NCBI GenBank assembly: GCA_030704225.1
Contig: CP131915.1
Span: 2,294,001 to 2,358,000, forward strand
Length of the DNA stretch: 64,000 nucleotides
Reading direction: 5' to 3'
Origin: Kosakonia sp. H02
Lineage (GTDB): Bacteria; Pseudomonadota; Gammaproteobacteria; Enterobacterales; Enterobacteriaceae
Shown: piece after piece, positions 41,925 through 49,836 of the stretch
Layout of the letters: each line of letters opens with the position of its first letter
Position numbering within the stretch: the stretch's first letter is position 1
Program-made: the position numbers and the translations under genes
Notes under the pieces: generated by a model
Seen by the model: the letters and a program-made list of their open reading frames with translations, nothing else
Told to the model about the DNA's origin: nothing
The model's database searches: none

Positions 41925-41940
41925 GACTTTATAATCGTCC

Positions 41941-42010
41941 GCTTATCCGGCCTCGGTTCGTGCATACAGTACGGGTTTTGTAGGCCGGATAAGGCACAGT
42001 CGGCAACCGG
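41941..42010. repeat. REP pair after fbp
   Basis: An inverted half (GCTTATCCGGCCTCG from 41941) and a direct unit at 41980-42010 (GTAGGCCGGATAAGGCACAG...). A further imperfect stem, GATAAGGAGAGC at 42085-42096 with GCTCCCCTTATC at 42103-42114, lies just beyond, without a T-run. These elements fill most of the space between fbp and the convergent chemoreceptor gene. Confidence 0.75.
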
Positions 42011-42179
42011 TATTTTGGCATGAGTGGAATTATTCCGTTCACCAACTGAACGGCGGTTTCATAAAACTGGCGTGCGGTGAACGGGATAAGGAGAGCTGCC
42101 GCGCTCCCCTTATCAATCCCCGCGGCCCCGCAAGGAAATCGGTGCTTCGCACTGCGCTCAGCACATTGCGTTCGACCTG

Positions 42180-43745
42180 TTATCCCTGCGTCTGCAAGCG
42201 GAATGTCGCCATCGCTTGTAACAGCGCGCGCGACTGTTCTTCCAGCGAATGCGTCGCCGCAGATGACTGTTGTACCAGCGCCGCGTTTTGCTGCGCCGTT
42301 TCATCCATTTGGCTCACGGCAATGTTCACCTGCTCAATACCGCGGCTCTGCTCCTGGGAAGCATTGGCGATTTCGCGCATTAACTTGGTCATACGCAGCA
42401 CTTCTTCGGCGATTTCGTCCATCGTTTCACCCGCCTGCATCGCCAGGTCGCTGCCTTCAGCAACATGCGCCTGCGAGCTGCTGATAAGCTGGCGGATCTC
42501 TTTTGCCGAGTCGGCACTGCGGCTGGCAAGGTTACGCACTTCTCCGGCGACTACCGCAAAACCACGCCCCTGCTCCCCGGCGCGCGCCGCTTCAACGGCG
42601 GCATTCAGCGCCAGAATATTGGTCTGGAAAGCAATGGCGTCGATGACGCTAAGAATATCGGCGATGTGATCGGAACTGCTGGAGATATCGCGCATTTTTT
42701 CAATGACATAGCACACCATTTCGCTGCCGCGATCGGCGGTATCAGAGACCGCTTTCGCCAGTTTATGTGCCTGCTCGGCGTTCTCGGCGTTCAGTTTCAC
42801 CGTCGCCGTGATCTGCTCCATGCTCGCCGCCGTCTGCTCCAGCGACGTGGCGGTGGATTCGGTGCGCTGCGAAAGGTCAACGTTGCCTGCTGCCAGTTCC
42901 CGGCTGCCGGTATCAATCTGCGCGCTGGCATCGCGTACGCGCGTGACCGAACCGACCAGTGATTGGCGCATCTCCTCAATCGCCGCGTTCAGGCGGGTAA
43001 ACTCTTTGCTCGCCACCTCCGTTTTTGCGGCGGTCAAATCCCCGGCCGCCACCTGCTCAAGCTGCTCAATCGAGGCATCCAGCGGTTTGAGCAACATATG
43101 GCGCAGCGCCAGCCAGGCCAGGATGATAATGCCGGCGACCAGCAACGCCACGACCAGGATGAGCATCATCACAAACGTTTTGCTGCTCTGCACGGCGGTC
43201 ACTTCCGCTTTGCCGCGCGCTTCGCCCCAGGCCTGGAAGGCCTGCATATCGTTGTCGAATTGGCGGGAGACAGGGATCAGTTTGTTTTCCAGCAGATCGT
43301 AGTACGCATCAGCGCTTTGCTGATTGAGCGCATTCTGCATCGGCGTAATGCCCTGGCTTACATAATCGCCGTAGCTTTTTGCCACTTTCGCCAGCAGCAC
43401 CGCGCCTTGTTCGTCATCGATACCGGCGCTTATCACGTCAGAAAGCGATTTCTCACCCTGGGCGATTTCACCATTGATGATTTTCACCGACTTCGCCGCG
43501 TCGTCGAGCAAGCCGACTTCCATCATGCGCACCGCCTGGCCCGCTTCATTCCGCGCGCGCAGGATCATGGTGTAGCCTTCGCTCAGACGCGCCATCTTCT
43601 CGCTCTGTAATTGATTGATGCGCTCCAGTGACGAGGAGCTTTTATTGAGTGCGTAAATCCCGATGCCGCTCACCAGCAGCAGCAGAAGGGTCATTACAGC
43701 CAGCAGAGAAAGTAAGCCTGTACGGATCGAAAGCGTTTTAAGCAT
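42180..43745 (-). CDS. Methyl-accepting chemotaxis protein
   Basis: A 521-residue transmembrane chemoreceptor. TM1 is near residues 10-31 (LLSLLAVMTLLLLLVSGIGIYAL), a four-helix periplasmic domain follows to about 185, TM2 is near 190-212, then HAMP and a long signalling hairpin with the universally conserved tip IDAIAFQTNILALNAAVEAARAGEQGRGFAVVAGEVRNLA. The C terminus ends RLQTQG without the NWETF-type CheR-docking pentapeptide, so methylation may depend on other receptors. Start at 43745 by alignment. A sigma-28 promoter lies upstream. Ligand unknown. Confidence 0.93.
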   Translation of the reverse strand: MLKTLSIRTGLLSLLAVMTLLLLLVSGIGIYALNKSSSSLERINQLQSEKMARLSEGYTMILRARNEAGQAVRMMEVGLLDDAAKSVKIINGEIAQGEKSLSDVISAGIDDEQGAVLLAKVAKSYGDYVSQGITPMQNALNQQSADAYYDLLENKLIPVSRQFDNDMQAFQAWGEARGKAEVTAVQSSKTFVMMLILVVALLVAGIIILAWLALRHMLLKPLDASIEQLEQVAAGDLTAAKTEVASKEFTRLNAAIEEMRQSLVGSVTRVRDASAQIDTGSRELAAGNVDLSQRTESTATSLEQTAASMEQITATVKLNAENAEQAHKLAKAVSDTADRGSEMVCYVIEKMRDISSSSDHIADILSVIDAIAFQTNILALNAAVEAARAGEQGRGFAVVAGEVRNLASRSADSAKEIRQLISSSQAHVAEGSDLAMQAGETMDEIAEEVLRMTKLMREIANASQEQSRGIEQVNIAVSQMDETAQQNAALVQQSSAATHSLEEQSRALLQAMATFRLQTQG

Positions 43746-43751
43746 GATATG

Positions 43752-43822
43752 AATTCCGGTAGCGAAGATACTTTTGGCGTAAATTAAGGCCATTTCGTCA
43801 GTTATCGACCGCTACCGGAATT
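43752..43822. repeat. 13-bp inverted repeat spanning the chemoreceptor promoter
   Basis: AATTCCGGTAGCG at 43752-43764 and its exact complement CGCTACCGGAATT at 43810-43822, 45 bases apart. The outer arm falls between the -10 and -35 of the sigma-28 promoter; the inner arm lies just upstream of the start codon. Because only one arm is transcribed, a DNA operator is more likely than an RNA hairpin. Confidence 0.7.
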
Positions 43823-43828
43823 ACTTTA
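43802..43828 (-). promoter_or_regulatory. Sigma-28 (FliA) promoter of the chemoreceptor gene
   Basis: On the minus strand TAAAGTAA (43828-43821), 11 bases, then GTCGATAA (43809-43802). This matches the flagellar consensus TAAAGTTT-N11-GCCGATAA at all key positions, 57 bases upstream of the start codon. Confidence 0.9.
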
Positions 43829-43853
43829 GGGAAAAAATAAATTTTTCAATGCG

Positions 43854-44855
43854 TTACTGTTTTGTTGCTTTTATGCTAACGCGTGTAACAGGCGAGCTTT
43901 GGCGATTCTCCCACAGCACCGTCAAGCCACGTTGCAGCGCGATAAAAATAAACAGCAGAATGCCGATGGCGATTTTCGTCCACCACGAACTCAGCGTGCC
44001 GTCGAAGTTGATATAGGTCTGGATCAACCCCTGGATCGCCACGCCGAACAGCGTCCCGAGCACCGTACCAACCCCGCCGCTCAATAGCGTGCCGCCAATC
44101 ACCACCGAAGCAATTGCGTCCAGTTCTACGCCAACGCCCGCCAGCGCGTAGCCCGCCTGGGTATAAATCGAGAAGACAATTCCCGCCAGCGTCGCAAGCC
44201 CGGTGGAAAGCATATAAATGCGAATCGTCGTGCTACGCGTGGAAATGCCCATCAGGTTCGCCGATGTGGCGTTGCCGCCAATCGCATACACTTCGTTGCC
44301 AAAGCGGGTGCGGTGCGCGAGAAAAATCCCGACCACCACCACCAGCAACATTAACAGCCCCATCGCGCTCAGCCGCCCGCCGCCGGGGATCATCCACGCC
44401 AGGCTTGAGAGTGAGTCATAAATCGGGTGGTTGATAGGGATCGACTCTTCGGAGAGTAAATAGCTGACGCCGCGCAGGAAAAACATCCCCGCCAGGGTAA
44501 TGATAAACGCCGGGATTTTTAAGGCGTCGATAAGCAGCCCCATAAACGCCCCGAAGGCGCAGCCCATCAACAAGATGATGGGAAAAGCCAGCAGCGGCGA
44601 AATCCCCCAGTCGCCAATCGCTTTCGCCAGAAAAACGCCGGTGAAGGCAATCACCGAACCGACGGACAAATCAATGCCGCCGGAGAGGATCACAAAGGTC
44701 ATGCCGACGGCGATGATCCCGAGAAAGGCGTTATCCGTCAGAATGTTACAAATCACCCGCGTCGAGGCAAAGCCGGGAAACTGCGTCAGGCAGTAGAGAT
44801 AGCCGAGCAAGAAAACGCCCAGCGTGATCATCAGCGGTAAGTTACGTTTTATCAT
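43854..44855 (-). CDS. yjfF: Galactofuranose ABC permease YjfF
   Basis: A 333-residue inner-membrane permease of the RbsC-like family, nearly identical to E. coli YjfF. About ten hydrophobic segments; the motifs GMTFVILSGGIDLSVGSV and GVELDAIASVVIGGTLLSGGVGTV (EAA-like coupling loop) are intact. ATG at 44855 is chosen because AGGAG is nine bases upstream, whereas the GTG two codons earlier is too close. It overlaps ytfT by 14 bases, so the two permease halves are translationally coupled. Part of the ytfQRT-yjfF system importing galactofuranose. Confidence 0.96.
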   Translation of the reverse strand: MIKRNLPLMITLGVFLLGYLYCLTQFPGFASTRVICNILTDNAFLGIIAVGMTFVILSGGIDLSVGSVIAFTGVFLAKAIGDWGISPLLAFPIILLMGCAFGAFMGLLIDALKIPAFIITLAGMFFLRGVSYLLSEESIPINHPIYDSLSSLAWMIPGGGRLSAMGLLMLLVVVVGIFLAHRTRFGNEVYAIGGNATSANLMGISTRSTTIRIYMLSTGLATLAGIVFSIYTQAGYALAGVGVELDAIASVVIGGTLLSGGVGTVLGTLFGVAIQGLIQTYINFDGTLSSWWTKIAIGILLFIFIALQRGLTVLWENRQSSPVTRVSIKATKQ

Positions 44856-45867
44856 GCCCACGCACTCCTTTAATCAACGCGATAAAGCGCGGCGACTGGA
44901 CGATCAGCACGCACATCACCACCACCGCTTTGACCACCTGGTTGAGTTCCGGCTGAAAACCGGAGAGCAAAATGCCGGTGTTCATGCCCTGAATAATCAG
45001 CGCGCCCACCACCGAAAGCACGAGGTTAAAGCGCCCGCCCATCAACGAACCGCCGCCGATCACCACCGCCAGAATGGCGTCCAGTTCCAGCCACAGCCCG
45101 GCGTTGTTGGCATCCGCACCGCGAATATCTGCCGCGACAATCACCCCGGCAATCGCGGCACACACGCCGCTCAGCACGTAGGTCAGCATCACCACGATTC
45201 GTGTATTCACTCCGGCGTTTTTCGCCGCACGGATGTTAATCCCCGCCGCTTCAATAAACATGCCGAGGGCGGTTTTGCGGGTAAACAGCCAGAACAGAAT
45301 TAGCGTCACCAGCGCGATAATCACCGGCGTCGGGAACAGCAGCAGCGAGCCGCTGCCAAGCCACGCCAGCGACGGCGCGTTAAAGGTGACAATTTGCCCG
45401 GACGTAATCAGCTGCGCGACCCCGCGCCCGGCGACCATCAAAATGAGCGTGGCGACAAAAGGCTGAATCTTCAGGATCGCCACCAGGATGCCGTTCCATA
45501 AGCCCGCCAGCACGCCCGTTGCCAGCGCCGCCAGCAACACCACCGTCAGGCTGTGCCCGGCGACAGTTAACGACGCCGCCGTCGCCCCGGCAATCGCCAT
45601 CACTGCGCCAACGGAAAGATCGATGCCGCCGGTAGCGATCACCAGCGTCATGCCAATCGCCAGCAGCGCAACGGGCGCGGCACGGTTGAGAATGTCGATC
45701 GGGCTGCCAAACAGGCGGCCATCCTGCAACACAATCTGGTAGAAATGCGGCGCGACCAGGCTATCCACCAGCAAAACCAACAACAGGGCAATGACCTGCG
45801 GTGTCCCGGTCGGCCAGTTAAAGCGGCGCTTTGACTGCGTACTTTGGCCAAGTGATTGAGGCATCAC
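44842..45867 (-). CDS. ytfT: Galactofuranose ABC permease YtfT
   Basis: The second permease half, 341 residues, matching E. coli YtfT end to end: GMTLVIATGGIDLSVGAVMAIAG, VATLILMVAGRGVAQLI, GLWLELDAILAVVIGGGSLMGGRF. The protein reads MMPQSL as in E. coli; the first codon here is GTG (AGGAG six bases upstream), the second ATG (45864) is an alternative. It lies 10 bases after ytfR. Confidence 0.96.
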   Translation of the reverse strand: MMPQSLGQSTQSKRRFNWPTGTPQVIALLLVLLVDSLVAPHFYQIVLQDGRLFGSPIDILNRAAPVALLAIGMTLVIATGGIDLSVGAVMAIAGATAASLTVAGHSLTVVLLAALATGVLAGLWNGILVAILKIQPFVATLILMVAGRGVAQLITSGQIVTFNAPSLAWLGSGSLLLFPTPVIIALVTLILFWLFTRKTALGMFIEAAGINIRAAKNAGVNTRIVVMLTYVLSGVCAAIAGVIVAADIRGADANNAGLWLELDAILAVVIGGGSLMGGRFNLVLSVVGALIIQGMNTGILLSGFQPELNQVVKAVVVMCVLIVQSPRFIALIKGVRGHDKT

Positions 45868-45877
45868 ACTCTACTCC

Positions 45878-47380
45878 TTATGCCGCAATGGCATTCATGA
45901 TCGCCGGAACGGAGAGTTCCGCGAGCGGGATCTCCGCCACCTGCTTGCGATCGCGCATGATGATCACCCGATCGGCGTAACCCACCAGCTCTTCCAGCTC
46001 CGAGGAGATAACCAGCAGCGCCAGCCCGTCAGCGCACAGGGTTTCGATCAGGCGAATGATTTCGGCGTGCGCGCCAACGTCGATGCCGCGCGTCGGTTCA
46101 TCAAGGATCAGGAACTGTGGCCGGGTCAGCAGCCAGCGCGAGAGCAATACTTTTTGCTGGTTGCCGCCAGAGAGAAACTCAATCGGCTGCTCGGCGCTGG
46201 GGGTGCGAATGCCAAGCTGGCGAATAAAGCGTTCTGCAATGGCGTTCTGCTCTTTGCGCGGGATTGGCCGTAGCCAGCCGCGCTGCGCCTGGAGCGCCAG
46301 CACGATATTTTCGCGCACTGACGCCGCGGCGATAATACCGTCGGTTTTTCTGTCTTCCGGGCAAAAACCGATGCCCAGGCAGGAGGCCTGATGCGGGGAG
46401 CGCAGGGTTTGCGGCTGGCCTTTGATCAGCGCACTGCCGCTATCGGCGGGTTTAATGCCGAAAATCACCTCTGCCGTTTCAGTGCGCCCGGAACCCAACA
46501 GCCCGGCCAGACCGACGATTTCGCCGGGGCGTACTTCTAAATCAAACGGCGCAATCACCCCTTTTTTGCCGAACTGATTAAATGCCGCTACCGGTTTGTC
46601 GCTCAGCAGCGTGCGGCCAGCGCGTTGCAGCGCGTGCGTGTCCAGCTCGCGCCCGAGCATCATTTTCACCAGTTCGATTTGTGGCAGCTCGCGGGTGGAT
46701 TTGCAGCCAACAAAACCGCCGTTACGCAGCACGGTAATGCGGTCACTGACTTGATACACCTGGTCGAGAAAGTGGGTGACGAAAATCAGGCTGACGCCCT
46801 GATCGCGCAATTGGCGCATCAGGGTAAACAGCATCTCTACTTCCTGAGTATCCAGGCTGGCGGTCGGTTCATCGAGGATCAGCACTTTGGCAGAGAGATC
46901 AATCGCGCGGCAAATGGCGACAATCTGCTGCATAGCGACGGAATAGCGGTTGAGCGGCTCGCGCACATCCAGCGAAAAACCGTAAGATTCCATCAGCTCA
47001 GTTGCACGCTTTTCCATCTCTTTGCGGCGCAGCAGGCCAAAACGGCGCGGCTCGCGGCCGATAAACAAGTTATCCGCTACCGACATATTCGGCAGCAGGT
47101 TCACTTCCTGGTATACCGTCCCGATGCCGAGTTGCTGCGCGTGAGCGGTGTTTTTTGGATTGATCGGCTGGCCTTCCAGCCAGATGGTGCCTTTATCGGC
47201 GTGGTAAACCCCGGTTAACGCTTTGATAAGCGTCGATTTACCCGCGCCATTTTCCCCAAGCAGGGCCATAATTTCGCCGCGCCGCAGCGTGAAATCGACG
47301 TTATCGAGCGCTTTTACGCCGGGAAAGAATTTACTTAAGCCTTCGGTACGCAGAATTTCCTGGTGTGGTTCAGCGTTCAT
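45878..47380 (-). CDS. ytfR: Galactofuranose ABC ATPase YtfR
   Basis: A 500-residue tandem ABC ATPase of the sugar type (RbsA/MglA). The first half has Walker A GENGAGKST, a non-canonical signature (YSVAMQQIV) and Walker B LILDEPTAS. The second has a degenerate Walker A (GLLGSGRTE), a full LSGGNQQKV signature and FLILDEPTRG. This asymmetry is normal in the family. Follows ytfQ after a 54-base gap with a strong stem-loop. Confidence 0.97.
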   Translation of the reverse strand: MNAEPHQEILRTEGLSKFFPGVKALDNVDFTLRRGEIMALLGENGAGKSTLIKALTGVYHADKGTIWLEGQPINPKNTAHAQQLGIGTVYQEVNLLPNMSVADNLFIGREPRRFGLLRRKEMEKRATELMESYGFSLDVREPLNRYSVAMQQIVAICRAIDLSAKVLILDEPTASLDTQEVEMLFTLMRQLRDQGVSLIFVTHFLDQVYQVSDRITVLRNGGFVGCKSTRELPQIELVKMMLGRELDTHALQRAGRTLLSDKPVAAFNQFGKKGVIAPFDLEVRPGEIVGLAGLLGSGRTETAEVIFGIKPADSGSALIKGQPQTLRSPHQASCLGIGFCPEDRKTDGIIAAASVRENIVLALQAQRGWLRPIPRKEQNAIAERFIRQLGIRTPSAEQPIEFLSGGNQQKVLLSRWLLTRPQFLILDEPTRGIDVGAHAEIIRLIETLCADGLALLVISSELEELVGYADRVIIMRDRKQVAEIPLAELSVPAIMNAIAA

Positions 47381-47401
47381 TGTTGACCCCTTACACGAAT
47401 G

Positions 47402-47424
47402 CCCTCTCCCCGGTGGGGAGAGGG
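47402..47424 (-). repeat. Stem-loop between ytfQ and ytfR
   Basis: CCCTCTCCCC (47402-47411) pairs perfectly with GGGGAGAGGG (47415-47424), leaving a 3-base loop and no U-tract. Such a stem after the binding-protein gene usually protects its mRNA and lets it be made in excess over the ATPase and permeases. Confidence 0.75.
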
Positions 47425-47434
47425 TTTACGTGAC

Positions 47435-48391
47435 TCAGTAACCCATATTTTTCTTCTTCTCCAGCTCCTCTTTCGCCGTATCCGGCAGATAGAGGGTGGA
47501 TTTGGTAATGGTCAACTTCGGCGGCTCGGTGCCGTCTTTTTTGTATTTTTCCAGCGCGTCAAACGCCGGTCCTGCCATGTTTGGCGTCAGTTCCACGCTG
47601 GCGTTGGCTTCGCCGTCGATCATCGCTTTGTAGATATCCGGCACGCCGTCGATAGAGCCGGTCAGAATATCTTTGCCCGGTTTCAGACCCGCTTCTTTAA
47701 TGGCCTGAATGGCACCGATCGCCATGTCATCGTTATGGGCGTAAACCATGCAGATGTTTTTGCCGTTGTTCTCCGCTTTGATAAAGCTCTCCATCACCTC
47801 TTTACCCTTGCTGCGGGTAAAGTCGCCGGACTGGGAGCGGATAATCTTGATGTTAGACGCTTTGGAAATGGCTTCGGCGAAACCTTTCTTACGATCAATG
47901 GCCACACTTGCGCCGACGGTACCTTGCAGCTCGACAACATTACACGGTTTGCCATCGACGGTTTTCACCAGCCATTCGCCAATCAGCTTGCCTTCCAGAA
48001 TGTTGTCGGCGGTAACGGTGGTCATATAAAGCGATTTGTCTTTGACATCAATTGAGCGATCGAGAAGGAAAACCGGGATTTTGGCATCTTTCGCTTCTTT
48101 CAGCACCGGCTCCCAACCGGTGGCAACAACCGGAGCGATAAAGATGGCATCCACGCCCTGGGCGATGAACGAACGCACCGCTTTAAGCTGGTTTTCCTGT
48201 TTTTGCTGGCCGTCAGCAATCTTCAACGTAATGCCACGCTTGCTGGCTTCGCTTTTCGCAACGTTGGTTTCAGCGGCTCGCCAGCCGGATTCTGATCCGA
48301 CCTGCGAAAATCCCACGGTCAACGGAGCAGCCATCGCCATAGACGACATGGCTGCCGAAACTGCTGTGACAAGAAGTAAACGCTTCCACAT
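47435..48391 (-). CDS. ytfQ: Galactofuranose-binding periplasmic protein YtfQ
   Basis: Substrate-binding protein of 318 residues with a 21-residue signal peptide (MWKRLLLVTAVSAAMSSMAMA) and a type I periplasmic-binding fold: VGFSQVGSESGWRAAETN, DAIFIAPVVATGW, YAHNDDMAIGAIQAI, GSIDGVPDIYKAM. Equal in length and close in sequence to E. coli YtfQ, which binds galactofuranose. First gene of the transporter operon; a GalR/GalS-like operator and a CRP-like site lie upstream. Confidence 0.97.
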   Translation of the reverse strand: MWKRLLLVTAVSAAMSSMAMAAPLTVGFSQVGSESGWRAAETNVAKSEASKRGITLKIADGQQKQENQLKAVRSFIAQGVDAIFIAPVVATGWEPVLKEAKDAKIPVFLLDRSIDVKDKSLYMTTVTADNILEGKLIGEWLVKTVDGKPCNVVELQGTVGASVAIDRKKGFAEAISKASNIKIIRSQSGDFTRSKGKEVMESFIKAENNGKNICMVYAHNDDMAIGAIQAIKEAGLKPGKDILTGSIDGVPDIYKAMIDGEANASVELTPNMAGPAFDALEKYKKDGTEPPKLTITKSTLYLPDTAKEELEKKKNMGY

Positions 48392-48467
48392 AAGAGCATC
48401 CTCGTAGGGTTATTGTTGGTTACAACTTCGCCTGCGGGGAAACTATAGACAATGAGCGATGTAACAG

Positions 48468-48483
48468 AATGAGTTACATCACA
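48468..48483 (-). promoter_or_regulatory. CRP-like site upstream of ytfQ
   Basis: On the minus strand TGTGA-tgtaac-TCATT has a perfect left half and three of five in the right half of the CRP core consensus (8 of 10 in total), 77 bases from the ytfQ start codon. Confidence 0.5.
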
Positions 48484-48612
48484 AATTGGAAAAGTGAATG
48501 AAATGTTGATAGCCAGTTGCGATCTGGCGCGCGAAATCGCCTTCTGAAACACAGCAGGAATCTCTCTTGAAATTGCAGGAATTTACCGGAACGAGATCGC
48601 CGTGTGACTGCG

Positions 48613-48628
48613 CTGTAATCGGTTTCAC
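48613..48628. promoter_or_regulatory. GalR/GalS operator upstream of ytfQ
   Basis: CTGTAATCGGTTTCAC fits the Gal operator GTGNAANCGNTTNCAC at every fixed position but the first. The E. coli ytfQ operon is under GalR/GalS control, in agreement with galactofuranose transport. It lies far upstream (over 220 bases from the start codon), so it may act with a second, unseen site. Confidence 0.65.
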
Positions 48629-48791
48629 AAAATTATTCAGGATGCTGCTATGGATATGGAGAAAACGGTTGTAAAAAAAGGCCGGGCATAGGTCTGAAAA
48701 ATGTGAGGAAGGTAAAACACATCAAGACTTTCACCGACAGTTGGCTATAATACCCGGCACTTGTTTGCCACACATTTTAAAGGAAACAAAC

Positions 48792-49322
48792 ATGAGCTTA
48801 CTCAACGTCCCGGCGGGTAAAGATCTGCCAGAAGATATCTACGTCGTTATTGAAATTCCGGCTAATGCTGACCCCATCAAATACGAAGTCGACAAAGAAA
48901 GCGGCGCGCTGTTCGTTGACCGTTTCATGTCCACCGCGATGTTCTATCCGTGCAACTACGGTTACATCAACCACACCCTCTCCCTGGATGGTGACCCGGT
49001 AGACGTGCTGGTGCCGACGCCGTACCCGCTGGAGCCAGGCTCTGTGATCCGCTGCCGTCCGGTTGGCGTGCTGAAAATGACCGACGAATCTGGTGAAGAT
49101 GCGAAACTGGTTGCCGTTCCGCACACCAAACTGAGCAAAGAGTACGATCACATTAAAGATGTGAACGACCTGCCGGAACTGCTGAAAGCGCAGATCACCC
49201 ACTTCTTCGAGCACTACAAAGATCTCGAAAAAGGCAAATGGGTGAAAGTTGACGGTTGGGACAATGCTGAAGCCGCCAAAGCGGAAATCATTGCGTCCTT
49301 CGAGCGCGCAGCTAAGAAGTAA
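48792..49322 (+). CDS. ppa: Inorganic pyrophosphatase
   Basis: Essential soluble class A pyrophosphatase, hexameric, hydrolysing PPi from biosynthetic reactions. 176 residues as in E. coli, with the signature DGDPVDVLV (three metal-binding Asp), the basic YEVDKESGAL strand and KDLEKGKWVKVDGW near the C terminus. The start MSLLNVPAG follows AAAGGAAAC; an upstream in-frame extension to 48741 covers the promoter and is rejected. Confidence 0.98.
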   Translation: MSLLNVPAGKDLPEDIYVVIEIPANADPIKYEVDKESGALFVDRFMSTAMFYPCNYGYINHTLSLDGDPVDVLVPTPYPLEPGSVIRCRPVGVLKMTDESGEDAKLVAVPHTKLSKEYDHIKDVNDLPELLKAQITHFFEHYKDLEKGKWVKVDGWDNAEAAKAEIIASFERAAKK

Positions 49323-49340
49323 TCCGCTTTATTCGAAGAA

Positions 49341-49375
49341 AGCCCTGGTGCGTTATGCAACCGGGGCTTTTTTTT
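49341..49375 (+). terminator. Terminator after ppa
   Basis: AGCCCTGGT (49341-49349) pairs with ACCGGGGCT (49360-49368; one G-T pair) and is followed by a run of T to 49375. Confidence 0.9.
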
Positions 49376-49394
49376 GGCTATTTTGCAGTTGAAT

Positions 49395-49425
49395 GTCGGA
49401 TGGCGCTAACGCTTATCCGACCTAC
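49395..49425. repeat. REP-like unit
   Basis: GTCGGATGGCGCTAACGC then TTATCCGACCTAC, a degenerate REP element between the ppa terminator and the terminator of the tam operon. Confidence 0.65.
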
Positions 49426-49444
49426 AAAAGTTCGCATTAACCCA

Positions 49445-49471
49445 TAAAAAACCGCGCCAGGCGGCGCGGTT
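49445..49471 (-). terminator. Terminator of tamA-tamB-ytfP
   Basis: Read on the minus strand, AACCGCGCC and GGCGCGGTT (49450-49458 and 49463-49471) form a 9-bp stem with a 4-base loop, followed by a U-tract (A-run on the plus strand at 49446-49450). It is 13 bases after the ytfP stop. Confidence 0.88.
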
Positions 49472-49483
49472 CGCTGTGACGGA

Positions 49484-49834
49484 TTACTTCTGATACTGGT
49501 CGCGATCGAGCCAGTTACCGCTTTCGATAAAGGTTCGCCCCTCAACCGAACGCTGGTAGACATACATCCAGGCGCTGCCATAGGGCGTCTGAATAAGTTG
49601 GCGTTTATACTCGCCGCCTGCGGTACGCAGGGCGTCCAGCTCACCGAGTGTTGCCGCGTCGATGCGATAAACCTCACCCAGCACGCGGCCTTCACCCGAC
49701 ACCGCGCCGGGGTAATGCCCGAGGCTGTATAACCGATGATTTTCGACGTAAAAGTCCCCCAGCCACTGAGCGTTGGTCATCCAGTGGCTGTTGCCTTGTT
49801 TGCGTCGTAAACTGCCGTAGACAAATATTCGCAT
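49484..49834 (-). CDS. ytfP: Gamma-glutamylcyclotransferase-like protein YtfP
   Basis: A 116-residue protein of the AIG2/GGCT fold. YGSLR near the N terminus forms the substrate loop and ALRTAGGEYKRQLI contains the Glu used as acid-base in active GGCTs. Three residues longer than E. coli YtfP. It starts two bases after the tamB stop, at the end of the tamA-tamB-ytfP unit conserved in enterobacteria. Substrate not established. Confidence 0.94.
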   Translation of the reverse strand: MRIFVYGSLRRKQGNSHWMTNAQWLGDFYVENHRLYSLGHYPGAVSGEGRVLGEVYRIDAATLGELDALRTAGGEYKRQLIQTPYGSAWMYVYQRSVEGRTFIESGNWLDRDQYQK

Positions 49835-49836
49835 TG

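Larger units (their letters stand above)
48392..48791. other. Divergent ytfQ-ppa control region
   Basis: A 400-base non-coding region. Besides the CRP-like and GalR-like sites it contains an 8-bp inverted repeat, GATGTAAC (48458-48465) with GTTACATC (48473-48480), overlapping the CRP-like site. A good -10 TATAAT for ppa lies at 48746-48751. No clear -35 was found for ppa and no small gene is seen. Confidence 0.7.
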
